DNA of 56,100 bases from Desulfomonilaceae bacterium. Its GTDB lineage: Bacteria; Desulfobacterota; Desulfomonilia; Desulfomonilales; Desulfomonilaceae. Shown here piece after piece: positions 36,038-45,476 of this stretch. The DNA lies in contig JAVHLK010000004.1 in NCBI GenBank assembly GCA_031082285.1, forward strand, positions 1-56,100, given 5' to 3'. How positions within the stretch are numbered: the stretch's first letter is position 1; each line of letters begins with the position of its first letter. A model generated the notes under the pieces. The model worked only from the letters and a program-made list of their open reading frames with translations. It had not been told where the DNA came from and made no database searches. A program made the position numbers and the translations under genes.

Positions 36038-37159
36038 ATGAACAAGCTAAGAATTATTCTCACAATGACGATTGCAGTGGCATTGGCAATAAGTATTTCC
36101 AGTATGAGTCTTGCACAGTCTGATCGTAAAGCTCCTGAACCAAAAGGCGGTATTGCAACGGTTATTAGGGTGGATCAGCCTGAAAATTGTCTCCGAATCA
36201 GGAGCGGACCAAGCAACAAATATGAGATAATCGATTGCGCCGCGTTGGGAGAACAGCTTCATATCACAGGCGTGTGGACCTCAAATAATTGGGCGCAATT
36301 GGCGGATAACGGATGGGTGTACGGACCCCAGATCGAGACGGACTTGCGTCCGCCGGCTGCGGTTTATTCTCGAGTCGAACGTAAGACCTATGTCGAATAT
36401 GACGATCCGGTGGTTGAAGAATATGTGGACTCTTACCTTCCCGATTATGGGTACGAAACCTATTGGTATGGCGGAATCCCGTTGTACATATATAACGCAA
36501 GGATCTGGCATAAGCACCATCCCTGGTGGTACCGTAAGCACGGGGATCGCGACCGGAAGGCACGGGATTGGAAGCAAAGGCACCGCGACCGGAGGGCCGG
36601 CGATCGGAGGCCTGGTTACAGACAGAAATCTTCCACCGGCTCACGAGAGTCGGTGACTGGAGCTCTTCCGAGAAGGGGTTCGGCCATCGATCGACGCAAT
36701 GTGAGGTCTCCCGGAAGATCGAATCTGGTTCGGCCTCGTTCCGGTGCTCCATCCACGAGAACCTTCTCGCGGCCGTCTCGGACGGGTTCAGCGGCAACCA
36801 GAAGCTTGAGAGGCCGTACGGGCGGCGGAGCTACCTTCAGAGGCCGTACGGGCGGTGGAGCTACTTTCAGGGGCCGTACCGGTAGTGGCGGAGCTACCTT
36901 CAGAGGTCGTACGGGTGGTGGCGCTACTTTCAGGGGCCGTTCCCGTGGTGGCAGCGCTACTCTCAGAGGTCGTACGGGTGGTGGCAGCGCTACTCTCAGA
37001 GGTCGTACGGGTGGTGGAGCCGCCTTCAGACGTCCTGCCGGCAGCGGCGGTACCTTCAGAGGCCGTACGGGCGGCGGGGGCGGCGGGGGTGGCGGCGCTT
37101 TCAGAGGCCGTGCCGGTGGCGGAGGCGGCGGAGGTCGCTTCGGAGGCCGCCGAAACTAG
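36038..37159 (+). CDS. Secreted SH3-domain protein with Arg/Gly repeat tail
   Basis: The 373-residue protein has a signal peptide (MNKLRIILTMTIAVALAIS, cleavage near SLAQS). One bacterial SH3 domain follows (about 48-101: NCLRIRSGPSNKYEI, WAQLADNGWVYGPQ), then a Tyr-rich segment (about 118-150) and a very basic linker. From about residue 250 the tail is a run of GRTGGGATFR-type units of 10-12 residues ending in long Gly stretches (about 355-370). SH3b domains often bind cell-wall peptides; the tail could bind polyanions. The ATG at 36038 follows GGGAGAGATAAGG. The repeats are also repeated at DNA level (about 36805-37135). Confidence 0.8.
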   Translation: MNKLRIILTMTIAVALAISISSMSLAQSDRKAPEPKGGIATVIRVDQPENCLRIRSGPSNKYEIIDCAALGEQLHITGVWTSNNWAQLADNGWVYGPQIETDLRPPAAVYSRVERKTYVEYDDPVVEEYVDSYLPDYGYETYWYGGIPLYIYNARIWHKHHPWWYRKHGDRDRKARDWKQRHRDRRAGDRRPGYRQKSSTGSRESVTGALPRRGSAIDRRNVRSPGRSNLVRPRSGAPSTRTFSRPSRTGSAATRSLRGRTGGGATFRGRTGGGATFRGRTGSGGATFRGRTGGGATFRGRSRGGSATLRGRTGGGSATLRGRTGGGAAFRRPAGSGGTFRGRTGGGGGGGGGAFRGRAGGGGGGGRFGGRRN

Positions 37160-37190
37160 TCACGTACTTTATCACTAAGACTCACCACAG

Positions 37191-37232
37191 CCGGAAGTTT
37201 TCAGTACACAAGAAAATTTCCGGTTTCCTTTT
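37191..37232 (+). terminator. Intrinsic terminator after the SH3/RG-repeat gene
   Basis: A 12-bp stem (37191-37202 with 37212-37223, one G-U pair, core CCGGAA/TTCCGG) with a 9-nt loop is followed by TTTCCTTTT. It lies 31 bp after the stop codon. The adjoining gap up to 37432 holds no other feature that I can support. Confidence 0.85.
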
Positions 37233-37432
37233 GCGATGAACACGGACAATCTTGCGACGCGAGAGCTGCCTCTGGTGATGCAAACGGACCGAACAACCTG
37301 GGTCCATCAACGAGAACCGGCGGCCACGAGGAGCCCACATTTCTTAAGCAAGTCATTATGATCCCCATTCGGATTCCCACCACTTTGCTCTGCGCATAAC
37401 TCGTGCCGTCATGCAGGACGAACGTTCCGGCA

Positions 37433-38257
37433 TCATTGACGAAATCCGTGCCGCGCCATGATGCGTTTCAACATCTCCAACAGCCCCATGATCAATAGGT
37501 AAATGGACTCCGCGCCGAGATTGACTTCCGCCGATCGGTCGAAAAGAAGAGACAGGCCGGCATCGAACTCGTCTTCGGCTTTCCAGTATGCAATGAGCAT
37601 CGGCACTTTGGGCAGAGGGAACACTACCTTCGCGTAATCGGCGGTTGCAAAGGCTTCGCCCGCGTTTGCTTCGGCGCGGCGCGCTGCAAAGAGATCGATG
37701 GCGTCAAAGAACAGGTCCGGATCGCCGTCGGCAATGTGTTGCATGCCTTTCTCGCAACGGTGGGAGAAGAATCTCGTCCAGTCGGCAGCGTTTCTCAACT
37801 CCGAGAAACGCACCCATTCCCCGGTCACATCGCGACCCTGACCGTGAATCGTGTAATTGATGATCGGGAGATGTACCCAGGAGTTGATGTGGCATTCGGA
37901 ATGGAGGTTGCCGTTCTTGTCCAGATCGAAGTTCCGTCCGAGACAGCGCACACGAAGGCGTTCGCCGGAGACCTCGGCGTCCAAGCGTGGGGCAACATCC
38001 GAGAAGTTTACGGACTTGATCTTCTTCTTCAAAACCGCCATCAGTTCATCCCGCCGCGCCTCTGGCGAAGGCATTTCTCGTGCATCAATAGTACGGAGGA
38101 GACTCGCTGCTTCCCGGTCGATACAGGGGCATTGTAAAAGCCGTGCCTGACCTTGCAGCACCATGGCGGCAAAGGCCAAACAGGTGGGCAATCCGCATTC
38201 ACGGCAGTTGGTTTTCGGTAGGCGTTTCAGGATGTCCATCGCAGTTACTCGCTGCAT
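37433..38257 (-). CDS. DUF3786 protein with N-terminal 4Fe-4S motif
   Basis: The 274-residue protein starts with a short Fe-S module, LPKTNCRECGLPTCLAFAAM followed by QCPCI (cysteines at about 18, 21, 26 and near 43-45). This is the four-Cys arrangement also seen at the N-terminus of the corrinoid/Fe-S subunit of CO dehydrogenase/acetyl-CoA synthase. The rest is a DUF3786 domain (about 75-265: INSWVHLPIINYTIHGQG, WVRFSELRNA, WKAEDEFDAGLSLLFD). The role is unknown; the family is common in anaerobes. GAGG precedes the ATG at 38257. Confidence 0.82.
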   Translation of the reverse strand: MQRVTAMDILKRLPKTNCRECGLPTCLAFAAMVLQGQARLLQCPCIDREAASLLRTIDAREMPSPEARRDELMAVLKKKIKSVNFSDVAPRLDAEVSGERLRVRCLGRNFDLDKNGNLHSECHINSWVHLPIINYTIHGQGRDVTGEWVRFSELRNAADWTRFFSHRCEKGMQHIADGDPDLFFDAIDLFAARRAEANAGEAFATADYAKVVFPLPKVPMLIAYWKAEDEFDAGLSLLFDRSAEVNLGAESIYLLIMGLLEMLKRIMARHGFRQ

Positions 38258-38308
38258 TTGTTACCTCGTTATTTGCTGATCTCGCAGTAGTGGTTGATTC
38301 CGGAACTG

Positions 38309-38400
38309 GTGCCGTGGATGTACGCACCACGGCACTCCTCCCGGCGGTTCAAGCCGGAGGCACCCCGCCAATCACAACGATGTCTTTGCGAGGAGCGAAG
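38309..38400. repeat. Two adjacent hairpins and a dispersed-repeat remnant
   Basis: GTGCCGTGG (38309-38317) and CCACGGCAC (38327-38335) form a perfect 9-bp stem. Directly next to it CCTCCCGGC (38337-38345) and GCCGGAGG (38353-38360) form a second stem with one bulge. Then TTTGCGAGGAGCGAAG (38385-38400) resembles a short interspersed repeat known from many bacterial genomes. All lie between the AraC gene and the DUF3786 gene, upstream of the latter. Confidence 0.6.
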
Positions 38401-38453
38401 TCCCGCGTTCCGCCGAAAGAGACATCTCCCATGATAGAGGACTATCGTGACTG

Positions 38454-39458
38454 TTATTGTCGGGGGAAGGCTTTTTGTTGTCGATTGCGGGCAATAATTC
38501 CCATGACGGGGCAGCGGCACTTTCTTCGGCCGACCGTGCTTGGCGACACGCCAAATCGCCGCCGGAAGGCTTGCGAGAAGTGGCTCAAGCTCGAATACCC
38601 GACCTGCACGGCGGCCTGAGACACGTTCCATTCACGGCTGACCAGCATTTCGTACGCAGCGCGCAAGCGATGCTCGCGTAGATACTCGAAGACCGGCACA
38701 CCAAACAGCTGCTTGAATTTGTTCTTCAGACTCGTCTCGCTCATACCGACACGTCCAGCAAGATCGTGGAGACTCGTCACTTCGTCCATCGAATTCCGGA
38801 GGATGTCACGAGCATGAAACACTTTGTCCTTTTCAATGCAGGTCAGATTACCGTCATGGGGGTTCGGTTTGACAACTTGATCCGAAAGTTTCAGCAACAG
38901 CAGTTCAAGTGCCTTGCTTTCTATGAAGAGACGAGCCATTTCCCCTTCATAGGGGCAGTTGAGTAGTTGATGGACGATTGACTGCATGTACGGCGTGGTC
39001 GTCGTGGTGACATACAAGGGGGCGGCCTGTAGGTCGAACCGCAGTAGACGGTCGAAGGGTTTGACTACCTGATTGATTCCGTCCCGAAGGAGTTCCAGCA
39101 TGACCGACCTGTCGACAAGGATTCCCACCCACCTCGCGCGGCGATCCGATTGCCAGACCATCTTCTGCTTGTGTCCAAAGAGGTAGCCGATACTCGATGA
39201 TCCACTTCCTTTGTGGGTCGTCGTTCCGTCGCCGTGGATCCTGCAAGAGTACTCGCCGGACACGACAAAATCCAGGAGCAGCGTCCGACTGTGAACCTCC
39301 CATTCTTCCGTCAATCCGGCATGCGCGGCGTGATCGCGGATATTGACCTGAATACCGGACCGCAGCGGATGGCGACTTATGTCGTTCCGGATGTAAGAGG
39401 GAAGGTCGCCGGAGACGTAACGAAAGTCGAAATCGGGGTTGCCGCAGATTTTACACAT
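38454..39458 (-). CDS. AraC-family transcriptional regulator
   Basis: The 334-residue regulator has a C-terminal AraC/XylS DNA-binding domain (about 215-310) with two helix-turn-helix units: LHDLAGRVGMSETSLKNKFKQ and the conserved VSQAAVQVGYSSLSHFSQAF followed by RRRFGVSPS. The N-terminal 200 residues form a probable ligand or dimerisation domain without a recognised family. It starts with MCKICGNPDF, a possible metal-binding pair of cysteines. It reads toward the DUF3786 gene 196 bp downstream, a possible target. Confidence 0.88.
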   Translation of the reverse strand: MCKICGNPDFDFRYVSGDLPSYIRNDISRHPLRSGIQVNIRDHAAHAGLTEEWEVHSRTLLLDFVVSGEYSCRIHGDGTTTHKGSGSSSIGYLFGHKQKMVWQSDRRARWVGILVDRSVMLELLRDGINQVVKPFDRLLRFDLQAAPLYVTTTTTPYMQSIVHQLLNCPYEGEMARLFIESKALELLLLKLSDQVVKPNPHDGNLTCIEKDKVFHARDILRNSMDEVTSLHDLAGRVGMSETSLKNKFKQLFGVPVFEYLREHRLRAAYEMLVSREWNVSQAAVQVGYSSLSHFSQAFRRRFGVSPSTVGRRKCRCPVMGIIARNRQQKAFPRQ

Positions 39459-39749
39459 GATTCTTAGAGTATTCCAGCCTAAGGACTGCTGTTGTAAAGC
39501 GGTCGTGCTGTTTTCGTGGTCTTCGGGCCGCCGACCGGCCCCTCTGATCCGTGCGGCGGCACCGAACTACTTTCCGGTATGCCCGTTATCGATGAAGCCT
39601 CACGTCCCTCTCCGACAAAGACCTCATTTCTTACTCCATTCGACCGTACCTCTCGGCAACCTGCCTTGTCAAGCATCGTTTACCTGGAGCCAAACCTGAT
39701 GTTCAAGGGACTTGCCGCCGAAGGAAAACGAGATTAGTGTAGAGGAACG

Positions 39750-39947
39750 ATGAGAAGGACGCTTGAGAATCAGCGGGATTTCATACGCTCCACAACAATC
39801 CGTGTCACCGGCATCGTGTCGGCAGCCGCGGTAGTTTGCGCCGTGGCCACCATCACGGGTTTCCTCGGTGGGACCTGGTGGCTTTTTGAACTAACTACGC
39901 ACTTCAGGGCCCAGTATCGGGTCGGATCATTATCCGGTGGTTGTTGA
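39750..39947 (+). pseudogene. Truncated N-terminus of a membrane EEP-family protein
   Basis: The 65-residue frame has one hydrophobic segment (VTGIVSAAAVVCAVATITGF) followed by WWLFELTTHFRAQYRV. That pattern is seen at the N-terminus of membrane-anchored endonuclease/exonuclease/phosphatase proteins, where several more TM segments and the catalytic domain should follow. Here the frame stops after a few unrelated residues and no continuation is visible. AGAGGAACG precedes the ATG. I read it as a decayed gene; the family assignment rests on a short motif. Confidence 0.35.
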
Positions 39948-40021
39948 ACTGGGCGTGAAGTGATGGGGTTGCGGTTGCAGATGTGAACCTCGAGGCTTTC
40001 GGACGTGCTCAATTGAAGGAT

Positions 40022-40414
40022 TCAAGTGCTTCCAGGGGAATTCTTGAGTAGTTCGTGTACCAAAAGATGGACTGTAGTTGACGGATTGTTGCGCTCTGGA
40101 TTGGGAGGATCGTACCGGCCCAGCAGTCTTATCCGACCGCACAGGCGATCTCCATCCAACATCGCCCATCCTCTGCCGGAGACTTCTTCCCCTTCGTCCA
40201 CTCCCACGAAGGAAAACTCGATCCGCTCCTGCTCCCCGACCGTCTCGATGCGACAGTCCAGGTCACAGTCAACGGCTCCAAAGTGCAGTTCACCACGGGT
40301 CTTCTTCTCAAAGGCAATGTGCCCTTCGCCGGTAAGGTCTATGAATTCTCTGTCCCATTGCTCCATTTCCAGGATGCGCCATTTGCCGAGATACTTGTTT
40401 GCGGACTTCTTCAC
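40022..40414 (-). CDS. Conserved hypothetical protein, 130 residues
   Basis: The product begins VKKSANKYLGKWRILEMEQW and continues with DREFIDLTGEGHIAF, then GAVDCDLDCR and VSGRGWAMLDGDRLCGRI. I recognise this as a widespread uncharacterised family with the KYLGKWRI-EMEQWD start and a beta-rich body; no function is known to me. I chose the GTG at 40414 because GGAGGT lies 6 bases upstream and the conserved region begins right there; the frame upstream of it is not protein-like. Confidence 0.75.
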   Translation of the reverse strand: MKKSANKYLGKWRILEMEQWDREFIDLTGEGHIAFEKKTRGELHFGAVDCDLDCRIETVGEQERIEFSFVGVDEGEEVSGRGWAMLDGDRLCGRIRLLGRYDPPNPERNNPSTTVHLLVHELLKNSPGST

Positions 40415-40802
40415 AGCCGGACCTCCATGTGCGACCAATGTGCCGCACCCCGACCAGCAAATCAACCGTAATTCACTGTGGCGAAATTCGGGAATTCGGG
40501 GAAAATGCTTGACGGAGTGACGAAGGGTAAGGTACGGTCGGAGTCGGAAAATAAGGGGCTTTTTCATCAACAAAACGAAGGTCTTGCCTCTTTCAGGCGC
40601 GAGGATTCTTCCTGCACGCCTTTCCGGAGTCGGCAGACCGGCTCCTCCGGCGTTCATGGTTTCCGAAACGGTCGGACCGGCAATACCGCGTCATAATTCC
40701 GGTTGATACCGCGAAGGCGGCGGCCCGGGTTGGGTCTTCTCCCGGCCGGGCCGATCGTCGGAATTGCTTCAACGAACACATTGATACAAAGAGGGAAGTC
40801 AA
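40415..40802. other. Non-coding gap, 388 bp
   Basis: I see no gene. The stretch contains several short repeats (AATTCGGGAATTCGGGG near 40485) and GC-rich inverted segments around 40720-40750, but no clear terminator or riboswitch. AGAGGGAAG at its right end is the ribosome-binding site of the hemerythrin gene. Confidence 0.4.
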
Positions 40803-41345
40803 ATGCAGGCCCGTGGTCCACTCATGATAGAGCATCGATTGATTGAACGGATGATCGCAATCATCCGAGACGCCTTGACGGACATTGGATCGACAAAGAA
40901 GGTCGATCCCGTATTTGTGGATACCGTGGTGGATTTTGTCCGTGTCTACGCGGATCGGACCCATCACGGCAAAGAAGAGGACATCCTCTTTCGAGACTTA
41001 CAAGAGAGATCCCTCTCCGATGAAGACCGCCGAGTGATGCAGGAACTGATCGACGAGCACGTGTTCGGCCGAAAGACCACGAAAACGATCGTCGAAGCGA
41101 ACACACGCTACCGCAGCGGAGATGAATCCGCGCTGGACGAAATCGAGGAAAATCTCAGGACGCTCGCAGATTTTTATCCAAAGCATATCGAAAAAGAGGA
41201 CAAGGTCTTCTTTCCTTCAGCGAGAGCCTACTTCACCGAGGAAGAAGACCAGGCCATGCTCGCCGAGTTTTACGAGTTCGATCGCAACATGATCCACGAG
41301 AAATACCTGTCCGTGGTCGAAGATCTGACGGGGCGCAAGGGCTAA
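40803..41345 (+). CDS. Hemerythrin HHE cation-binding domain protein
   Basis: The 180-residue helical protein carries the hemerythrin iron-ligand pattern: His in MIEHRLIERM, HH and Glu in RTHHGKEEDILF, His in LIDEHVFGRK, and His and Glu in YPKHIEKEDKVFF. Such proteins bind a di-iron site and O2 or NO; in anaerobes they are linked to oxygen sensing or scavenging. Residues 1-150 cover the domain and a short acidic tail follows. A good AGAGGGAAG site precedes the ATG. It is on the opposite strand to the flanking genes and appears monocistronic. Confidence 0.9.
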   Translation: MQARGPLMIEHRLIERMIAIIRDALTDIGSTKKVDPVFVDTVVDFVRVYADRTHHGKEEDILFRDLQERSLSDEDRRVMQELIDEHVFGRKTTKTIVEANTRYRSGDESALDEIEENLRTLADFYPKHIEKEDKVFFPSARAYFTEEEDQAMLAEFYEFDRNMIHEKYLSVVEDLTGRKG

Positions 41346-41515
41346 CCAAACGCATTAATGAATTAATTCGGGGCAACATGCACCCCGAGCGGGTCAATAC
41401 GCACCTCCATCATGTCATGACCCACTACATGGAAGTGCGTGATCGTGGACCGATCGCCACGATTGCCGAAGCCGGCGTACGTATCAGACATCTTCCCTTC
41501 TTCGCTGTCCAGTAG
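41342..41515 (+). other. Protein-like open frame without start codon
   Basis: Directly after (and slightly overlapping) the hemerythrin gene a frame of 57 codons reads like real protein, for example HPERVNTHLHHVMTHYMEV and GPIATIAEAGVRIRHLPFF, ending in TAG at 41513. No plausible start with a ribosome-binding site is present, so it may be the tail of a lost gene. I do not recognise the family. The following 158 bp before putA hold nothing that I can support. Confidence 0.3.
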
Positions 41516-41673
41516 CTTGGGGACAGGTTGTTGCGTAGTGACGTGTTCCCTTCCCGCTGAACCAGCCCGTTCACCGTGTGCATTCCATGACGTATGAAAC
41601 GACTTCAGGGAGCGGGGCCCCTCTCACAAATAAGAAAAGTCCCATTCTCCGTGTGAAATCCTTGTCCACCCGC

Positions 41674-44619
41674 TTACACCTCTGCCGCGAAACCTCTCCG
41701 CAGCGTGTTCTCGCTTATGCTCCTCGCGTTCATGAACTGCAGCAGGTAATCCGGCCCACCGGCCTTTGAGCCGATACCGGACATGCCGAATCCGCCGAAG
41801 GGCTGTCTCCCCACCAAGGCTCCGGTGATCCTTCTGTTGATATACAGGTTGCCGACCATGAAATCCCGTTCGGCTTTCCGAATGTTCGCAGGGCTTCTCG
41901 AGTAGATGCCTCCGGTGAGTGCTTGAGCGGTGCAATTGGCAATGCCGAGTGCTTCGTCCATATCAACCGCGTTCATGACCGCGACCACCGGCCCGAATAT
42001 CTCTTCCTGCGCGACACGGGACCGAGGATTCACGTCGGTGACGATGACCGGCCCCACGTAGAAGCCCTCTCCGAAGGCCTCCCGGACCAGGATCGGCTTT
42101 CCCTCCTCCCGCGCAATCTCAATGTACCGCCGGATCTTGTCCAATGCTTCCTTGTCCACCACAGGACCCATATAGCTGCCCGGGTCTTCAGCCGGACCGA
42201 TGGAGATGCTCTCCATCGCTTCCTTCACGCGCCGGCAAAACGCATCGTACACATCGCCCACCACAATCACCCGCGAGCAGGCCGAGCATTTCTGTCCCTG
42301 GAACCCCAGCGCCGACTCCAGGATTCCCTTCACCGCCTCGTCAAGATCCGCGGTTTCGTCCACGATCACCGCGTTCTTGCCGCCAAGCTCGGCTATGACT
42401 TTCTTGACGCTCCTCTGCCCCCCATGAGTCTTTCCCGCCAGTTCCACAATTCGCAGGCCCACTTCTTGGGAACCGGTGAACGCGATGAAGTCGATTCCCT
42501 CGTGCCCGGTCAGGTAGTCGCCGATCCGTCCGCCGGAACCGGGCACAAACTGTAGGACTCCAGGAGGCAGACCGGCAAGCCTGAAGATCTCAAAGAGCTT
42601 CCACCCGCACACGGGCGACAAACTCGAAGGTTTTAAGATGACGCAGTTCCCCGTTACCAGACCTGCGGATACCATGCCGGCAGGAATGGCCAGCGGAAAA
42701 TTCCATGGGGAAATCACCGCGCCCACGCCCTTGGCTTCATAGAGGTACTGATTTCGTTCGCCCGGATAGTCCCCAAGAATCCTCGGTGTGCCGAGTTTCA
42801 CCATTTCCGAGGCATAGTACTCGAGGAAGTCTATTGCTTCGCATACATCACCGTCCGCATCCTTCCAGGATTTTCCCACCTCATAGACCTCGAGGGCCAT
42901 GAGATCGAACCGCTGTTTCCTCATCCCCTCCCCGGCACGTCTCAGAACCAGTGCTCTCTGCTCGGGAGGAGTTCGGCTCCACGACTTTGAGGCTCGGCCG
43001 GCCTCGGCAATCGCGTGTTCCACATGCTCGATCTCGGGTTCACAAAATCGGCCCACGACTTGATCCGGCCGAGCGGGATTGATCGACACGCCGGTCTTCT
43101 CCGACCGAACCTCCTCGCCTCCAATTACGAGAGGCAGGCTCGTGCCGAAACCTCTTCGGACTCGATCGAGGGCGTCCTTCATCTTGTGCCTGTTCTCGGA
43201 CTTCGAGAAGTCCGCGGTGGGCTCGTTATGAAACGCGTGAGCGGTCTGCGTCCGCTTCTCCTGCCCGGCATGACTGCTCGGACTGGCTTGAGGCGGGCTT
43301 TCGTCGGAAGCCTCATAGAACGTTTGCCGCAGAAAGGACTCGTTGGATGTATTCTCCAGCAGCCTGCGAATGAGATAGGCCATTCCCGGAATAAGCTCTC
43401 CTACCGGCGTGTACACGCGAACCCGGTACCCCATCTGCAGCAACGCACTACGTACCGGCTCGGCCATTCCGAAGATCACCTGGAACTCGAACGCGTCCTT
43501 GGGAAGCTTCAGCAACTCGGCGGTCGCGATTGCGTGACTGATACTGCGTATATTGTGCGTCGCGATTGCCGGGCGAATCGTATCGGTGTGTTCCAAGAGG
43601 ATCGTGGTCAGCTCGTCGAACGTCGCGTCGGTCTGTTCCTTGCTCTGGAAAACCGGCACGGGCCAACCCTGTTGGCGGTTGATTACCGTTTCATAGTCCC
43701 AATACGCGCCTTTCACCAAGCGAATCGCGATCCTTCCGCTTCTGCTCTTGGCCCATTTCAGCAATTGGAGCACGTCCTGTTTCGCCTCTGTGAGGTATGC
43801 CTGAAGGGCTATGCCGCCGAATCCGAAATCCTTGTGTTCGTCGAGAGCCGCCTTGAAAATCTCAATGGTCAAATCCTTCAGGTGATAATGCTCCATGTCT
43901 ACGGTTAGGGAAGCATTGAGCCGGGCCGCTTTTTCCAGGACTCCGGACAGTCCGGAAGTCGTGTTTCTCACGGAGCCTTCCCAGTCCATGGGATCGATCT
44001 GGGAGTAAAACGAGGACACTTTCAAGGATATGTCCAATCGCGGGATCGCACCTCCGTCATCCGTGTCCAGTACGGGATTCCCCTGCCAGTTCTTCATCTT
44101 CGCGGTCAGGTAGTCCAGCAGGGTCATGTATCGCGACACATATGCATGGGCCTCTCGATCGGTCAACACCGCCTCACCGAGAAGATCCACGGTAAATGCG
44201 AGCCCCCGGTCCCACATGTGCCTCAGGACGGGCAGCGCATCTTCAGGGCCGGCGCCGGCAATGAACTGACGGGCAAACGACGCGACCCGGCCTCGAATAA
44301 TTCTTCCCGCAATCCCGGGCACGATGCCCGAACCGGAGATTGAGCCGAGGCCTCGCTTCATCATCAACGGGGTATCCGTCACATCCTCGAAGTATTCGTT
44401 GAGCAGATTCACCACGGCCGCATCGGATTGCAGACTCGGAAGCGCGTCAATGAACCTGAAGAGTCGGACCTTAACGCGGTCGTCCTTCATGACCCACTCC
44501 ATGGCCTTGCCCTTCCACTTCCGCCGGTCAAACAGCGAGGGTATCTGCTCACCGACCAATGAACGGATCCGGCTCTCGATGGTTCGTTTGGTCGCTTCCA
44601 GTTGTTGAAGATTCTTCAT
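41674..44619 (-). CDS. putA: Bifunctional proline dehydrogenase / P5C dehydrogenase PutA
   Basis: The 981-residue enzyme oxidises proline to glutamate in two steps. The FAD-dependent proline dehydrogenase barrel (about 60-430) shows [45 protein letters not shown] and the substrate-binding [26 protein letters not shown]. The aldehyde dehydrogenase domain (about 500-965) has [34 protein letters not shown] and the catalytic Cys in [13 protein letters not shown] (near 776). It lacks the N-terminal ribbon-helix-helix of autoregulating PutA proteins, so it should not repress itself. GAGGT precedes the ATG. Confidence 0.95.
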   Translation of the reverse strand: MKNLQQLEATKRTIESRIRSLVGEQIPSLFDRRKWKGKAMEWVMKDDRVKVRLFRFIDALPSLQSDAAVVNLLNEYFEDVTDTPLMMKRGLGSISGSGIVPGIAGRIIRGRVASFARQFIAGAGPEDALPVLRHMWDRGLAFTVDLLGEAVLTDREAHAYVSRYMTLLDYLTAKMKNWQGNPVLDTDDGGAIPRLDISLKVSSFYSQIDPMDWEGSVRNTTSGLSGVLEKAARLNASLTVDMEHYHLKDLTIEIFKAALDEHKDFGFGGIALQAYLTEAKQDVLQLLKWAKSRSGRIAIRLVKGAYWDYETVINRQQGWPVPVFQSKEQTDATFDELTTILLEHTDTIRPAIATHNIRSISHAIATAELLKLPKDAFEFQVIFGMAEPVRSALLQMGYRVRVYTPVGELIPGMAYLIRRLLENTSNESFLRQTFYEASDESPPQASPSSHAGQEKRTQTAHAFHNEPTADFSKSENRHKMKDALDRVRRGFGTSLPLVIGGEEVRSEKTGVSINPARPDQVVGRFCEPEIEHVEHAIAEAGRASKSWSRTPPEQRALVLRRAGEGMRKQRFDLMALEVYEVGKSWKDADGDVCEAIDFLEYYASEMVKLGTPRILGDYPGERNQYLYEAKGVGAVISPWNFPLAIPAGMVSAGLVTGNCVILKPSSLSPVCGWKLFEIFRLAGLPPGVLQFVPGSGGRIGDYLTGHEGIDFIAFTGSQEVGLRIVELAGKTHGGQRSVKKVIAELGGKNAVIVDETADLDEAVKGILESALGFQGQKCSACSRVIVVGDVYDAFCRRVKEAMESISIGPAEDPGSYMGPVVDKEALDKIRRYIEIAREEGKPILVREAFGEGFYVGPVIVTDVNPRSRVAQEEIFGPVVAVMNAVDMDEALGIANCTAQALTGGIYSRSPANIRKAERDFMVGNLYINRRITGALVGRQPFGGFGMSGIGSKAGGPDYLLQFMNARSISENTLRRGFAAEV

Positions 44620-44696
44620 TGGTCATACCTCTTGTGATGCCGAACACGTGTCGAAAATCCGAAGGGTCGTGTCCTGCATATCAACGGCGCCGGCGA

Positions 44697-44778
44697 ACCC
44701 CCATGATTTGCGGATCACAACGGACCCTATGAAAGTCCACCTGGGCTCCGGGCCGGAGACCCGGCAGACCCTGGGAAC
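44697..44778. repeat. Dispersed repeat copy B, nikL-putA gap
   Basis: This sequence aligns over its whole 80-bp length with copy A at 13001-13081 (shared ACCCCCATGAT, GATCACAAC, ATGAA-GTCCAC, CGGGCCG-AGAC, CTGGGAAC). It lies just downstream of nikL, at the point where the nickel operon is separated from nikK. The ends do not show target-site duplications by eye. Confidence 0.55.
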
Positions 44779-44795
44779 CATATAAGTCGGAATAG

Positions 44796-45476
44796 TTAGC
44801 GGTTCCCTTTACGGCTCATGAAGAAGGCGATTATGCCCACGATTCCGACAATCCAACCGATGCCCCCGACGACCTCTTGCAGTGAGGGGCCTGAGTTGCG
44901 CTCTTCGAGAAGGAGCCTCTGTTGATTTCCGAGCATTTGCATAATCTTTTGATTCTCTCGTTGGACGATCGCCTCTATGACCTCTTCCAGTGTCTTGCGT
45001 TCTTGGTCGAGAGTCTCGGGCTTGGTCGGCTCCGAGGCCCCACGGCTCTCTGAAGCCGGGACGGGCGCTCCCGACGGAGCGGTCCCGGGTGACGGTCCGG
45101 ACGGCTTGGGGATTTCATCTGCACGGAGCCGGTAGTCCCTCTTATGGCCCTCGCCGGCACTGAGAGTTATCAGGATGTCGCCGTCCAGTGTTCCCAAATC
45201 CGCGATGGGGACCACATACCGACCGTTCTTATCGGTCTTGCCGCCGTGAATTTCCTTGCCTCCTGCGTCAAAGAACTGCACGGCGCAGTTGATTGCCTTG
45301 CGGTCCTTCGAGAAGTACCCTTCCACTACTATCTTATCCCCTTCTACATAGGCAAAGACATTGACCTTGTGAGCCCAGCAGGGATGTCCGATAAAAAGCA
45401 TTCCGACCGCGGCTGCAAGGAGCAACCGAAAGCTTCCAGATGCCTGCACGCACTGAGAGAAACGCTGCGTCCTCAT
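44796..45476 (-). CDS. nikL: Nickel transporter accessory protein NikL
   Basis: The 226-residue protein has a signal peptide (FRLLLAAAVGMLFIGHPCW) with cleavage before AHKVNVFAYVEGD, leaving a near-N-terminal His as in NikL proteins. A small beta-rich domain follows (about 36-125), then a Pro/Ser/Ala-rich linker, a coiled-coil-like stretch (RKTLEEVIEAIVQRENQKI) and a C-terminal TM anchor (VGGIGWIVGIVGIIAFF). NikL partners NikM in deltaproteobacterial nickel ECF transporters. The start overlaps the nikM stop by 4 bp. Confidence 0.82.
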   Translation of the reverse strand: MRTQRFSQCVQASGSFRLLLAAAVGMLFIGHPCWAHKVNVFAYVEGDKIVVEGYFSKDRKAINCAVQFFDAGGKEIHGGKTDKNGRYVVPIADLGTLDGDILITLSAGEGHKRDYRLRADEIPKPSGPSPGTAPSGAPVPASESRGASEPTKPETLDQERKTLEEVIEAIVQRENQKIMQMLGNQQRLLLEERNSGPSLQEVVGGIGWIVGIVGIIAFFMSRKGNR

